The position numbers were made by a program, and so were the translations under genes. From contig CALTWF010000004.1 of NCBI GenBank assembly GCA_943912755.1, forward strand, positions 58,275 through 122,274: 64,000 nt of DNA. Direction: 5' to 3'. The notes beneath the pieces were generated by a model, which saw nothing but the letters and a program-made list of their open reading frames with translations, made no database searches and was not told the DNA's origin. Origin of the DNA: an uncultured Pseudomonas sp. GTDB lineage: Bacteria > Pseudomonadota > Gammaproteobacteria > Pseudomonadales > Pseudomonadaceae. The first letter of the stretch is position 1, and the number at the start of each line of letters is the position of its first letter. Below are positions 46,145 to 54,021 of the stretch, piece after piece.

Positions 46145-49100
46145 TTTCCTTTGACGTTCCCGCTGTCGAGCCAATAGTCGCTGTCACTCAGGCTTCTGGT
46201 TGGCATGGTGTTGAGTGAGAGCTCCAGGTCCCGGTCGTAATCGAAATCGGCATCCTGGATGTTCGATTGCAAGTCGCAGATCACCAGCTTGTCGCTGACC
46301 AGGCCCTGCTCCAGCAGCAGGTCCGACGGTTCTTCGACCTCCAGGCGGATGCGCAGTACCGGGGCTTCGCCGCCCTTGCCCTGCGCGGTGGAGAAGTTGG
46401 CACTGCCGCGCGGAGTGAAGCGCAGGGTGTACAGCGGCGAGGCCGACCAGCGTTCGGTGGACAGCTGGCGGTAGCCCAGGTGCATGTCGCCGCGCATTTC
46501 CAGCCACGGCGTGCCGCGTTGCTCGCCTTCGCCGACGATCGGCAGCTCGATGCGGCCCTTGGCCGACTTGAGGTCGCCGTAGAGCACGTCGCCGTGCTTG
46601 ATGGTGCCGGCCTTATCGATCTGGCCGAAGTGCTTGATGATCGAGTACGGCTTGAGCTCGACGGTGCGGAAATAGAAGTTCGGCACGCTGTGCTTGGAGC
46701 ACAGCAGGCAGATCATCGCGCCCACCGAGGCGGTGCTCTTCGGATCGTCGATCAGGCCGTTGCGGTGGAACGGATACCAGCCGCCGGTGCGGTAGTTCTG
46801 CAGCGCCAGGATGCGGCCGGGCGGCAGCGGGATGCACTTGCGAATGAACGCCTGGATGCCCGGCAGGCGCGACGGCCGGCCGGTGAGCAGGAGCATGTCG
46901 CAGGGGTAGTGGGCGACCACCTCGCACAGCTCGGTCAGGGCCCGGGTGATGTTGATCTGGCCGCCGATGAAGGCGTTGTGGACCTTTACCAGGTCGAAGG
47001 TGATGGAGGTCTGCAGCAGGTCGAGAGTACCGTCCTGGCCGACTTCGCGGCGTACTGCCGCGTAGACGAAGTCCAGCACGCCATCGTTGACCGTGGCGTC
47101 GCCGAGCACCTCGCCCCAGGTCTGGGTGACGGGCGCGTGGGACTGTGTCGGGTCGTACTGCTCGTAGGCCCTGAGCAGGGCCAGGCCCAGCGGCACGAAG
47201 ACCTGCAGGTTGAGTTGCTGGCGCAGGATCCGCTCAGGCGCGGTGGCATCGCCGTTGCCGCACAGGCGCGACATCAGGGCGTCCGGCTCGCTCACCCCGG
47301 CGTCCCTCAGGGCGCTGCGGAACGACGGCAGGATGAACTCCTGGATCACGTCGAGGAGGATGTCGTCGCCGGCCACCTTGAAGCCATCGCGGAAGCGCTG
47401 GCTGGGGATGATGTGCCCATTGGCACCGTTGCCGCCGTTGCTGCCGCGGTCGAAGCGGTAGTCGGTGATCACCAGGTCGGTGGTACCGCCGCCGATGTCG
47501 ATGGTGGCCAGGGTGATCTGCTCGTTTTCCTGGCGGTCCGGACGGGCCAGGGTGGCGAAGAACTCTTCCGGGTGGCCGTCGAAGTTCTCGCTGATCTCGT
47601 TGTACAGGTACACCAGCTGGCCGCAGCTGGCCTCGTCCCAGTCCACGCGGATGCCCGGCAGCGGGGTGCGCGGCACCACGGTCTTGTCCTTGAACGGGTT
47701 GCTCTCGCCGGCGTGCCAGCCGAGGCTCTTCCACACCAGGCCGACCGCCTCGTACATGCGGTTGCTGAGGATGCTGCGCTCGGCCTGGGGCATGCCTGGC
47801 GGCACGGTCAGGGTGATGCTGTTGAGCTGGCGCGGCACCCGGGCATGGCCCTGGCGCGAGCGCTGGGCCGGGCTGTTGATCTGCGACAGCGCCTGGGTGA
47901 CCACTTCGGCGAGCATGAAGGTCATCAGGTTGCTGCGCGAGTAGCGCGGGGTGAACACCGGCATGTCGTTCTTCGGCGGCAGGTACAGGGCCTGGCCGAG
48001 GTCGTTGATCAGGTGCGAGAACGGCGCGGCGGTGGCCAGCGGCTCCTTGTCGGTCTTGACGTAGGCGGTGTTGAAGCGCCAGCCGTGGCCGTAGGGCTTC
48101 TCGTCCCACAGGTAGCGTTTCGGGCTGGACAGGCCGGTCGAGCCCTCGGTACCGCGGCGGCGGCTGGCCAGGCGGCCGGCCTCGCCGCCAACCCGGGCGA
48201 TGGTCGGCCACTGGAAGGCGTTGTGCCGGCCGCTCTTGACCGAGCAGTGGTCCTTGCCGAAATAGGCCTGGGTGAATTCGACGCGGCTTTCGAAGGCGGT
48301 GTCGTAGACCTTCTCCGGCTCGCTCAGGTCGCGCAGTTCCAGCACGTAGTTGTGCTTCAGGCCGGAGCCGGACTGGCCGTGGTCTTCGATGAGGATGCCG
48401 CAGGTGCGCGAGTTGCCCACGTCCAGCACCAGGTCCACCGGGATCGGCTTGACCACGCCCTGGGTCTCGTTGGCGATCACCTTCAGCTCGGGGATCTCGA
48501 CCTTGGGCTTCTCGGTGCTCTGCTCGGCCGGCACCGGGCGGCGCAGCAGGCTCAGCACGTTGAGGTAGTGGGCGATATGGCGATTGCCCTGGATATCGCG
48601 GTCCAGGCGCTCGCGGGTCCACTCGGCACGGGCCTCGGTGTACAGCTCGGCGATCCACTCGCGGATCCACACATGGGTCAGGAACCAGCCGTACTCGCGG
48701 GCGCTGGTGGCCAGCTTGAAGGCCACGCCGGAGCGCACGTCGTCCTCGTTCGGCGCCAGGTAGGCGGAGCCGGCGACGGTCGGCATGATGCGGCTGTCGA
48801 AGGCCAGGGTCAGGCGGTGGGTGTTGCCGTCCACATCCGGCTGCGGCAGCTTGACCAGGCGCATCCGCGCCCAGTTGTTCGGGCCCTCGTCGAAGCGGTG
48901 CGGCGGCATGAAGCGCAGGAACGGCAGGGGCAGCCAGATGCCGTCGAACAGCTTGAGGCTGTCTTCCATCGGCACGCGGAAATGGTTGTCATCGGTGGTG
49001 TCGAATTCCACCTGGACCACCTTGTCCGGCTCCGGCTCGTAGAAGTCCTTGTACTCGCGGGACCACAGCAGGCGCGTCGGCACCATGCCGTTGTTCAACT

Positions 49101-49221
49101 GCACGAACTTGCCGGCCTGCTCGCCATCCGGTCCGAGGCGCAGGGCGAAATCCATGAATTGGATGCCGGTGTCGCTGACCAGCGTGACCGTTTCTTCGAA
49201 CTGGGTGATTTCGGGCAACAT
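46141..49221 (-). CDS. srfB: SrfB-family actin/Hsp70-fold ATPase
   Basis: 1026 aa, cytoplasmic. The actin-like ATPase core shows phosphate-1 LVLDVGNSRTCGIL (267-275 core), phosphate-2 ATIDIGGGTTDLVI (575-583 core) and the adenosine motif MLLLTGRPSRLPG, with TLTVPPGMPQAERSI between them. The first 250 residues and the last 200 are extra domains of unknown fold. It lies between srfA (16 bases) and srfC (overlap). The family is called a virulence factor from its discovery in Salmonella; the motifs point to ATP-driven conformational switching or assembly, which is inference. Confidence 0.92.
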   Translation of the reverse strand: MLPEITQFEETVTLVSDTGIQFMDFALRLGPDGEQAGKFVQLNNGMVPTRLLWSREYKDFYEPEPDKVVQVEFDTTDDNHFRVPMEDSLKLFDGIWLPLPFLRFMPPHRFDEGPNNWARMRLVKLPQPDVDGNTHRLTLAFDSRIMPTVAGSAYLAPNEDDVRSGVAFKLATSAREYGWFLTHVWIREWIAELYTEARAEWTRERLDRDIQGNRHIAHYLNVLSLLRRPVPAEQSTEKPKVEIPELKVIANETQGVVKPIPVDLVLDVGNSRTCGILIEDHGQSGSGLKHNYVLELRDLSEPEKVYDTAFESRVEFTQAYFGKDHCSVKSGRHNAFQWPTIARVGGEAGRLASRRRGTEGSTGLSSPKRYLWDEKPYGHGWRFNTAYVKTDKEPLATAAPFSHLINDLGQALYLPPKNDMPVFTPRYSRSNLMTFMLAEVVTQALSQINSPAQRSRQGHARVPRQLNSITLTVPPGMPQAERSILSNRMYEAVGLVWKSLGWHAGESNPFKDKTVVPRTPLPGIRVDWDEASCGQLVYLYNEISENFDGHPEEFFATLARPDRQENEQITLATIDIGGGTTDLVITDYRFDRGSNGGNGANGHIIPSQRFRDGFKVAGDDILLDVIQEFILPSFRSALRDAGVSEPDALMSRLCGNGDATAPERILRQQLNLQVFVPLGLALLRAYEQYDPTQSHAPVTQTWGEVLGDATVNDGVLDFVYAAVRREVGQDGTLDLLQTSITFDLVKVHNAFIGGQINITRALTELCEVVAHYPCDMLLLTGRPSRLPGIQAFIRKCIPLPPGRILALQNYRTGGWYPFHRNGLIDDPKSTASVGAMICLLCSKHSVPNFYFRTVELKPYSIIKHFGQIDKAGTIKHGDVLYGDLKSAKGRIELPIVGEGEQRGTPWLEMRGDMHLGYRQLSTERWSASPLYTLRFTPRGSANFSTAQGKGGEAPVLRIRLEVEEPSDLLLEQGLVSDKLVICDLQSNIQDADFDYDRDLELSLNTMPTRSLSDSDYWLDSGNVKGK

Positions 49222-49237
49222 CGTTTGTGCTTCCGTG

Positions 49238-50686
49238 TTATTGACCGGCTTGCTTCATCAGCATCGGGAAGGCTTCGGCACCGTAGTTGCCGGAGCAGTC
49301 CGCCGCGCTGGTCGCACCCGGCTTGCAGTTCACCTGCGGGAGTTCATAGCTGCTGCCATCGGCACAGGCCGCCTGGCCTGCGCTGTTGATCGACAACTGG
49401 CCCTGGTTCATGGCCGCGGATACCGGCGCCTGGCAGTTCACGCCGTCAGAGCGGCGTACCGTGGCCTGGCCCTTGCCGTCCTTGAAGTCGTACTTCAGGC
49501 GCAGCGGCTTGCCGGTTCCCACTTCCTGGATACCGGCACCGGCCCAGTTGCCGTTGAGGAAGTCGGCGTTACCGTTGGCCGCGCCCGGCGGGATGCTCAG
49601 CAGGTTCTGCGCGTTGGCCGGCGTTGGCTGGTCGCCTGGCAGTTTTGGCGGTTCGGGCGGTGCCGGGGTGGGTTGCGGCTGTGGCTCGGGCTCCGGCGCA
49701 GGCTCTGGCGCAGGAGGCGTTGGCTCGGGGGCATTGCCGGTGTCAGGCGGGGTATCGCTGGGCGGCGTGCCCTGGTCGTTGCCGGACGGAACCTGGCCGT
49801 CCGGCGGCAAGCCGGCGCTGCCGGTGCCTGCGGAGCCGTTGCCGGTGCCGGAGGTGCCCAGGCCATTGCCGGTGTTGTCCGGCCCGATGATCACGCCGTT
49901 GTCTTTGTTCGGGTCGACGGTCTTTTCCTTCGTGGTAGGCCAGTCGGGGATCGGCACGTCCACCTTCGGCGCGCAGCTGCGCAGGCCGAACAACAGCAGC
50001 AGGAGCAACAGCGCCAGCAACGGCAGCAGCCACCACCAGCGCCGCCACCAAGGCGTGACGGGCACGACGGGGGCAGGCGGTGGCGTCAGCGGGGCGACCG
50101 GGGGAACCGCTGCGGGGGGCACGACGGGCGCCGGCGCGACCGGCTCCGCTGCCTTGGCCACCGAGGGATACAGGCAGTGCAGGGGCTCGCGGCCGCGCTC
50201 GGCGCCGGCATGGACGAAGCCCCAGAAGGTCAGGACCGGGCGGCCGTCGACCAGATAGACGAAGTTTTCGTCGGGGAACGGGATCACGCAGGTCAGCAGC
50301 TTGCCGAACACCGTGGTGTCGCCCTGGGCGCTGTTGCGCGAATTGGCCAGCGGCTGGCCGTGGGCGTCGAGGCCGAGCAGGCTGTTGCTCAGGTCGTTGA
50401 TACGGGTCTTGAGCACTTCCAGCTGGGCACGCGCGGGCGCTCGTTCTTCCTCGGTGGCGCTGGTCCACGGGATCACGTCGCCGGGGCGTTCGCTGTACCA
50501 ATCGAGGGTACTGCCGCTCTCGTCGCTCTGGGGAATGGCCAGGTGCTCGACCAGGCCGGGGTGTTCCGGGTACTTGCGGCGAATCGCCTCGCGGATCTGC
50601 AAAGCAGCGCGATAGACGGGTTGGCCGGTCTCACCCAATGCGGTGAAGTCTTCACTTCTTCCGCTACGCAGCAATACTCCACGCAT
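49238..50686 (-). CDS. srfA: SrfA-family membrane protein, first gene of the operon
   Basis: 482 aa. The cytoplasmic N-terminal domain (about 25-160) contains LVEHLAIPQSDESG, LDWYSERPGD and FVYLVDGRPVLTFWGF. A Pro-rich linker, one transmembrane helix (about 217-236, LPLLALLLLLLLFGL), a long Gly/Pro/Glu periplasmic linker and a Cys-containing C-terminal domain (CQAPVSAAMNQG, CADGSSYELPQVNC) follow. The N-terminal motifs line up with those of the two vWA membrane proteins at the operon's end. AGGT lies about 13 bases before the ATG and AAGG abuts it, so the start is plausible but not certain. Confidence 0.82.
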   Translation of the reverse strand: MRGVLLRSGRSEDFTALGETGQPVYRAALQIREAIRRKYPEHPGLVEHLAIPQSDESGSTLDWYSERPGDVIPWTSATEEERAPARAQLEVLKTRINDLSNSLLGLDAHGQPLANSRNSAQGDTTVFGKLLTCVIPFPDENFVYLVDGRPVLTFWGFVHAGAERGREPLHCLYPSVAKAAEPVAPAPVVPPAAVPPVAPLTPPPAPVVPVTPWWRRWWWLLPLLALLLLLLLFGLRSCAPKVDVPIPDWPTTKEKTVDPNKDNGVIIGPDNTGNGLGTSGTGNGSAGTGSAGLPPDGQVPSGNDQGTPPSDTPPDTGNAPEPTPPAPEPAPEPEPQPQPTPAPPEPPKLPGDQPTPANAQNLLSIPPGAANGNADFLNGNWAGAGIQEVGTGKPLRLKYDFKDGKGQATVRRSDGVNCQAPVSAAMNQGQLSINSAGQAACADGSSYELPQVNCKPGATSAADCSGNYGAEAFPMLMKQAGQ

Positions 50687-50725
50687 CCTTGAAGACCTAC
50701 CTAGTCACTAAAATCCGAATCCGTC

Positions 50726-50789
50726 CGGTATCCCTGTTTCAATACCGAAAAACCGGGCAACACTAATGGCAAAGTGATTTCTTCGTCAA
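50726..50789 (-). promoter_or_regulatory. candidate promoter and leader hairpin of the srf operon
   Basis: On the minus strand TTGACG (50789-50784) is followed after 16 bases by ATTAGT (50767-50762), a weak sigma-70-like pair about 75-100 bases before srfA. Downstream, CGGTAT (50747-50742) and ATACCG (50731-50726) form a short hairpin within the presumed leader. This 130-bp stretch is AT-richer than the operon. The promoter call is tentative. Confidence 0.3.
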
Positions 50790-51290
50790 ATCGTAACAAG
50801 GCTATTCGTTCGAATTGACGTCAAAAAGCTGTGGTTTTTGGAGGCGGGTGGTGGGTACGGCTTGGGGGGCTGGCAAGGGCATTGATGGTGCATGCGGGGG
50901 AATCGGGTCATGGTTTCCAGGTGCATGTCGACAGTTTTTCAGCGTCCTCAAGATCGAGCGCCGCCCGCGCGGCGCATCGCGAAGCGCATGTCGGTGTTTA
51001 TCTGACGCTCTCAAGATCGAGCGCCGTCCACACGGCGCTTCGCGAGCAAGCTCGCTCCCACGTTTGTTGCAACGCACCATGGCCTGTGGGATCTCCTCTG
51101 GCCGCTTTGGGCGTTTGGCGATTTATCGCGGGGATGCTGTTGGGTTCGACTCGATACCGCGTCGTACGGACAAGGCGAACAACCATGGCCTTACAGGCAT
51201 AGGTACGTTGCAACAAACGTGGGAGCGAGCTTGCTCGCGATGCGCCGCGCGGGCGGCGCTCGATCTTCAGAGCGCTACAAAACTCAAGTC
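50790..51290. repeat. REP-rich non-coding block upstream of the srf operon
   Basis: No convincing gene is seen. A long imperfect inverted repeat joins 51013-51074 with 51206-51267; its core (TCGCGAGCAAGCTCGCTCCC and complement) is a Pseudomonas REP type, and similarity continues inward past GTTGCAAC for about 10 more bases. The segment 50905-50978 is repeated directly at 51950-52021 (about 85-90 percent by eye). The part 51240-51289 is repeated directly at 52247-52300. The reading frames here are repeat-derived. Confidence 0.8.
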
Positions 51291-51295
51291 GTTTA

Positions 51296-51541
51296 CTACC
51301 GGACCGGGAGGCTGGCCCCTGACTTGGCCTTGGCGACGCTCAGCAGGGTTCGGCTGATTTTCAGATTGACGATCGCGCCGGCGAGCCTTGTCTGGTTCAT
51401 GGACAGCGATTGCCTGGGCAGCTCGGAGAGTGAGCCGAGGGCGCTATTAAGGTGCTTTTCAGCGTTGTGGATGGCTTCCTCGGGCGACATGCCCGCACGG
51501 ATGCAGAGGACGGGTGGTGGATCGGGGACGAGTTTCTTCAT
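51296..51541 (-). CDS. small conserved Pseudomonas protein (DUF6124/DUF3077-like)
   Basis: 81 aa: MKKLVPDPPPVLCIRAG, then a helical core SPEEAIHNAEKHLNSALGSL and AGAIVNLKISRTLLSVAKAK. The opening and the helix resemble small Pseudomonas proteins grouped as DUF6124/DUF3077; this is from memory and could be wrong in detail. AGAGAG lies 7-12 bases before the ATG, inside a segment complementary to an upstream stretch of its own leader. It is an isolated gene amid repeats and, in my view, real because of the ribosome site and structured leader. Function is unknown. Confidence 0.65.
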   Translation of the reverse strand: MKKLVPDPPPVLCIRAGMSPEEAIHNAEKHLNSALGSLSELPRQSLSMNQTRLAGAIVNLKISRTLLSVAKAKSGASLPVR

Positions 51542-51745
51542 GACGGATCTCTCTCATGTATCGACGGGGTCGATCCATATCGCTGCTAAACGAATGGTGG
51601 CGACTGTATGTGGGTTAGCAGACCGGCACATGAGAGAAACCCGGCGCACCCGAAGGTGCCCACACATACAGCCGCCATAGAGGCTAGCTGGTGGTTTATC
51701 TCATGAGCGGACTGCTAATCCGGTCGTTGATCTGGCAACGACCGG
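51542..51745 (-). promoter_or_regulatory. structured leader RNA with alternative pairings over the ribosome site
   Basis: On the minus strand, upstream of the 81-codon gene, five pairings are visible. A 10-bp hairpin joins 51736-51745 and 51720-51729. A 14-bp stem joins 51663-51676 and 51599-51612 (13 Watson-Crick pairs plus one G-U). Inside that is a UUCG-capped hairpin at 51645-51660. Segment 51613-51641 is largely complementary to 51693-51721. The same segment, at 51628-51637, is perfectly complementary over 10 bases to 51550-51559 (ACATGAGAGA), which contains the ribosome site. The last two exclude one another, as in a riboswitch or RNA thermometer. No ligand can be named. Confidence 0.6.
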
Positions 51746-52328
51746 CGAAGGGTAGGCAGCGTTTCCATGAGACGCAACCGCCAGGCGGGTTGGGGAGTAT
51801 GCTTGGGAAATTGCCTACAAGAAAGTCGGAATTCGGTGAATTTTCGTAGCTGTTTGCGACAGGTTTTGCGTCCGGCATTGAACCCTGTGGGAGCCGGCGT
51901 TGCCGGCGATGAGGCCGGCAAGGGCAATGAGGGTGGCCGGCGGGAAACCGGGTCATGGCTTCCAGGTGCATGTCGACAGCTCTTCAGCGCTCTCGAGATC
52001 GAGCGCCGCCCGCGATGCGCATAGGTATCTACACATCTCTATCAGGTACAACACGGACCTTGTGGGAGCGGCTGTTAGCCGCGATCGGCGGCGAAGCCGT
52101 CGTAAAACCTGAGTCCCAGATCTGCCTGACACACCGAGGGCACTGATTTTATGGCCGCTTCGCGCCCAATCGCGGCTAACAGCCGCTCCCACAGGTACGC
52201 GGAGGCGCATCGCTTTGTGGTGATCTGAAGTTGTGTAGATACCAATGCCGCGATGCGCCGCGCGGGCGGCGCTCGATCTTGCGAGCGCTACAAAACTCAA
52301 GACAGGCACCTGGCAGCCTTGCTGCGAT
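51746..52328. repeat. second REP-rich non-coding block, upstream of the flagellar genes
   Basis: No gene is supported. A REP-like palindrome lies around 51888-51925 (GGGAGCCGGCGTTGCCGGCG). A nested inverted repeat spans about 51996-52285. Its outer arms carry GAGCGCCGCCCGCG, the middle arms carry GGTATCTACACA (52024-52035) with TGTGTAGATACC (52231-52242), and the inner arms are REP cores TGTGGGAGCGGCTGTTAGCC (from 52060) and their complement near 52170-52193. The region separates the small gene from flgN. Confidence 0.75.
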
Positions 52329-52760
52329 TCAGGAAAGCCCCGGCACCGGCAACCCATTCGGCCCATACAACCGATCCGCAGTAATCCGGTCGAGAAAATC
52401 GAGGATCTGCTGGTTGTTCTTCAACCTCATGCTCACCGCCTGCCCATTGACCCGGTTCAGCGCCCGCGCCCGCAACGCCGACTGCCGCAGGCGTCGCCAG
52501 GTGCTCAGGCAATCCGCCGCCTTTGCCGCCCGTATCGCGCCTTCACGCCCCGGCCCATAGCCCAGCTTCAACTGCGCACCCAAGCGCATCGCCTCCAGCT
52601 GCTCCAGGCGCAACAGCGCCGCCTGCTTGCCCGCCACCAGTTCGCGCAGGCGCTCGGCGTCGACCCGCGCCTGGGCCAGGGCCAGGCGCTCCTGCTCCAG
52701 CAGTTGCAGCAGTTGATCGACCACCTGGTGCTGCAGGTCCAAATGCCTGTCCAGACTCAT
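52329..52760 (-). CDS. flgN: FlgN-type flagellar export chaperone
   Basis: 143 aa, wholly alpha-helical, with HQVVDQLLQLLEQERLALAQARVDAERL at the start and a C-terminal amphipathic helix (NGQAVSMRLKNNQQILDFL) as in FlgN chaperones for hook-associated proteins FlgK and FlgL. GGAG precedes the ATG by five bases. It follows flgM by 39 bases on the minus strand, the usual flgMN pairing. Identification relies on context as well as sequence, since FlgN proteins diverge widely. Confidence 0.85.
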   Translation of the reverse strand: MSLDRHLDLQHQVVDQLLQLLEQERLALAQARVDAERLRELVAGKQAALLRLEQLEAMRLGAQLKLGYGPGREGAIRAAKAADCLSTWRRLRQSALRARALNRVNGQAVSMRLKNNQQILDFLDRITADRLYGPNGLPVPGLS

Positions 52761-52799
52761 GAAAACTCCACTGTCAGCATGTACCGCCCGGGCCAGCGC

Positions 52800-53096
52800 T
52801 CATGTTGGCGCGCTGCCGAGCATTTCCCGGGCATCGGCCATCAGGCTGGTGTAGATGCTTTCCGGGTCGATCTGGAAACTGCCATCGCCAATGGCCAGGC
52901 GCAGGGCGGCGACCTTTTCCAGGTCGACGCTGGCGGCATCGTCCGGCTGGCTCAGGCTGGCGACCTGGGACAGCTCGATGGCGTCGTCCTGCAGCAGGTC
53001 CATGTCCCGGGCGGCGACCGATGCCGAGGCGGCGCCGGGCAGGCTGTCGTCGGTCAAAGGCAAAAGACTGGTGGGCGGGGTGCTTATGATCTTCAC
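52800..53096 (-). CDS. flgM: anti-sigma-28 factor FlgM
   Basis: 98 aa, small and acidic. The conserved C-terminal half reads DLEKVAALRLAIGDGSFQIDPESIYTSLMADAREML, the FlgM pattern that holds sigma-28 until the hook is finished. The N-terminus is low-complexity and probably disordered, as expected for export. The start is a GTG at 53096 with only a weak ribosome site, so the exact start is uncertain. A sigma-28-like promoter lies 32-60 bases upstream. Confidence 0.9.
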   Translation of the reverse strand: MKIISTPPTSLLPLTDDSLPGAASASVAARDMDLLQDDAIELSQVASLSQPDDAASVDLEKVAALRLAIGDGSFQIDPESIYTSLMADAREMLGSAPT

Positions 53097-53127
53097 GATG
53101 GAGGCTTCATTGGCTGTGGATACACCA

Positions 53128-53156
53128 CTATCGGCAGCGGCGAGGGCGACCTTTTG
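53128..53156 (-). promoter_or_regulatory. candidate sigma-28 promoter of flgM
   Basis: On the minus strand CAAAAG (53156-53151) and GCCGATAG (53135-53128) are separated by 15 bases. The second matches the sigma-28 -10 element GCCGATAA at seven of eight positions, and the first is a fair -35. Autogenous sigma-28 control of flgM is established for other bacteria. Confidence 0.5.
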
Positions 53157-53183
53157 CCAACCCTCGCGATTCGTTGAAAAAAA

Positions 53184-53858
53184 TCAGTAACGCAACTGCA
53201 GCTGGTTCTTGCCGATCACCTGGGCATCGAACTGGCGCCCGTCGCTGCCAAGGAAACGCACGCTGTTGCCCAGGCTGCCGTTGTCCAGGGCCTTGCCGTC
53301 GCGGCTCAGGCTGAAACCATTACCCTGGGTCTTGAGCGAGACGCGGGCGTTGCGCTCCACCAGCCACTGCTCGCGTACCGCTTTCAGGGCCACCACGGCG
53401 CCAGCCTCGACGCCACGGGCCGCCTGCCGCCCGAGCAACTGCTCGGCCCGCAGGGCGCTGCCCCTGGGCAGGTCTTCGAGGGCGCCACGGCGGTTGACCA
53501 GCATGCCGGCATCGAAGGTTTCACCGGCGGCGATCTTGCGCGCGCTGACCACATAGGTGCCACTCGCACCGACCCGCGCCTGGACATAACCGAGCACCGC
53601 CTCGTCGTTGCCGCAGGTCACCCCCAGCGCCACCCGTCCGACCGGCACCTGGCGCGGGTGCACCAGGTAAGGCCGCGGATCGGCGCAGGCGCGGATGCGT
53701 GCCGCCGGCTGGCCGAGGTCCAGGCCGGTCAGGCGGCTGGCGGCCGGCAGGCGTGGCTCCAGCAGTGCCCGCACGCGCTCGTGCAAGGCGTCGTCCTGGC
53801 CATGTACGGCCCCGGCCTGAAGCAGGAAAAGCAAGGCGGCCAGCAGTTCCCCTTTCAT
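53184..53858 (-). CDS. flgA: flagellar P-ring assembly chaperone FlgA
   Basis: 224 aa with a signal peptide ending VHG. The C-terminal SAF/FlgA region has ARKIAAGETFDAGMLVNRRG, LRAEQLLGRQAARGVEAGAV and NSVRFLGSDGRQFDAQVIGKNQL. It assists periplasmic assembly of the FlgI P ring. GGGAG lies before the ATG. It is divergent from flgB across about 160 bp, which must contain the promoters for both units. Confidence 0.93.
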   Translation of the reverse strand: MKGELLAALLFLLQAGAVHGQDDALHERVRALLEPRLPAASRLTGLDLGQPAARIRACADPRPYLVHPRQVPVGRVALGVTCGNDEAVLGYVQARVGASGTYVVSARKIAAGETFDAGMLVNRRGALEDLPRGSALRAEQLLGRQAARGVEAGAVVALKAVREQWLVERNARVSLKTQGNGFSLSRDGKALDNGSLGNSVRFLGSDGRQFDAQVIGKNQLQLRY

Positions 53859-54021
53859 CTCGCGCGACTCCCCGTCAGGCGTTCCAGAGGCAGCATTCTA
53901 GGTAGCCCGGCGCGCGGGCATAGCTCGAATTGCTCGGCAAATTGCGGTGTGTTCCGGCCTTTGCCGGCGCGCACTCGCCTCTAACCTGCTGGCCGTTCAA
54001 CTGATGCAGGGAGCCGCCGGC

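Noticed and set aside
46267..49389. 1040-codon open frame on the plus strand
   Set aside because: It lies antisense to srfB; the translation is low-complexity (Gln/Val/Gly/Ala/Arg-rich) without domains, an effect of high GC codon bias.
33007..50686. Type VI secretion gene cluster
   Set aside because: No tssA-M, hcp, vgrG or clpV genes occur; only regulatory-type homologues are present.
50815..51357. 180-codon frame in the REP block
   Set aside because: Composed of REP repeats, with the same peptide segments arising in other repeat copies; no ribosome site.
50790..52328. Possible CRISPR array, because of repeated segments
   Set aside because: Repeat units are few, unequal in length, partly inverted and not regularly spaced; no cas gene is present.
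51696..52366. Short frames (91 and 137 codons) in the second REP block
   Set aside because: They run through palindromic repeats and the leader hairpins, with no family-like sequence or ribosome site.
53930..53970. Sigma-54 promoter before flgB
   Set aside because: GG and GC doublets are present, but none has the required 10-base separation.
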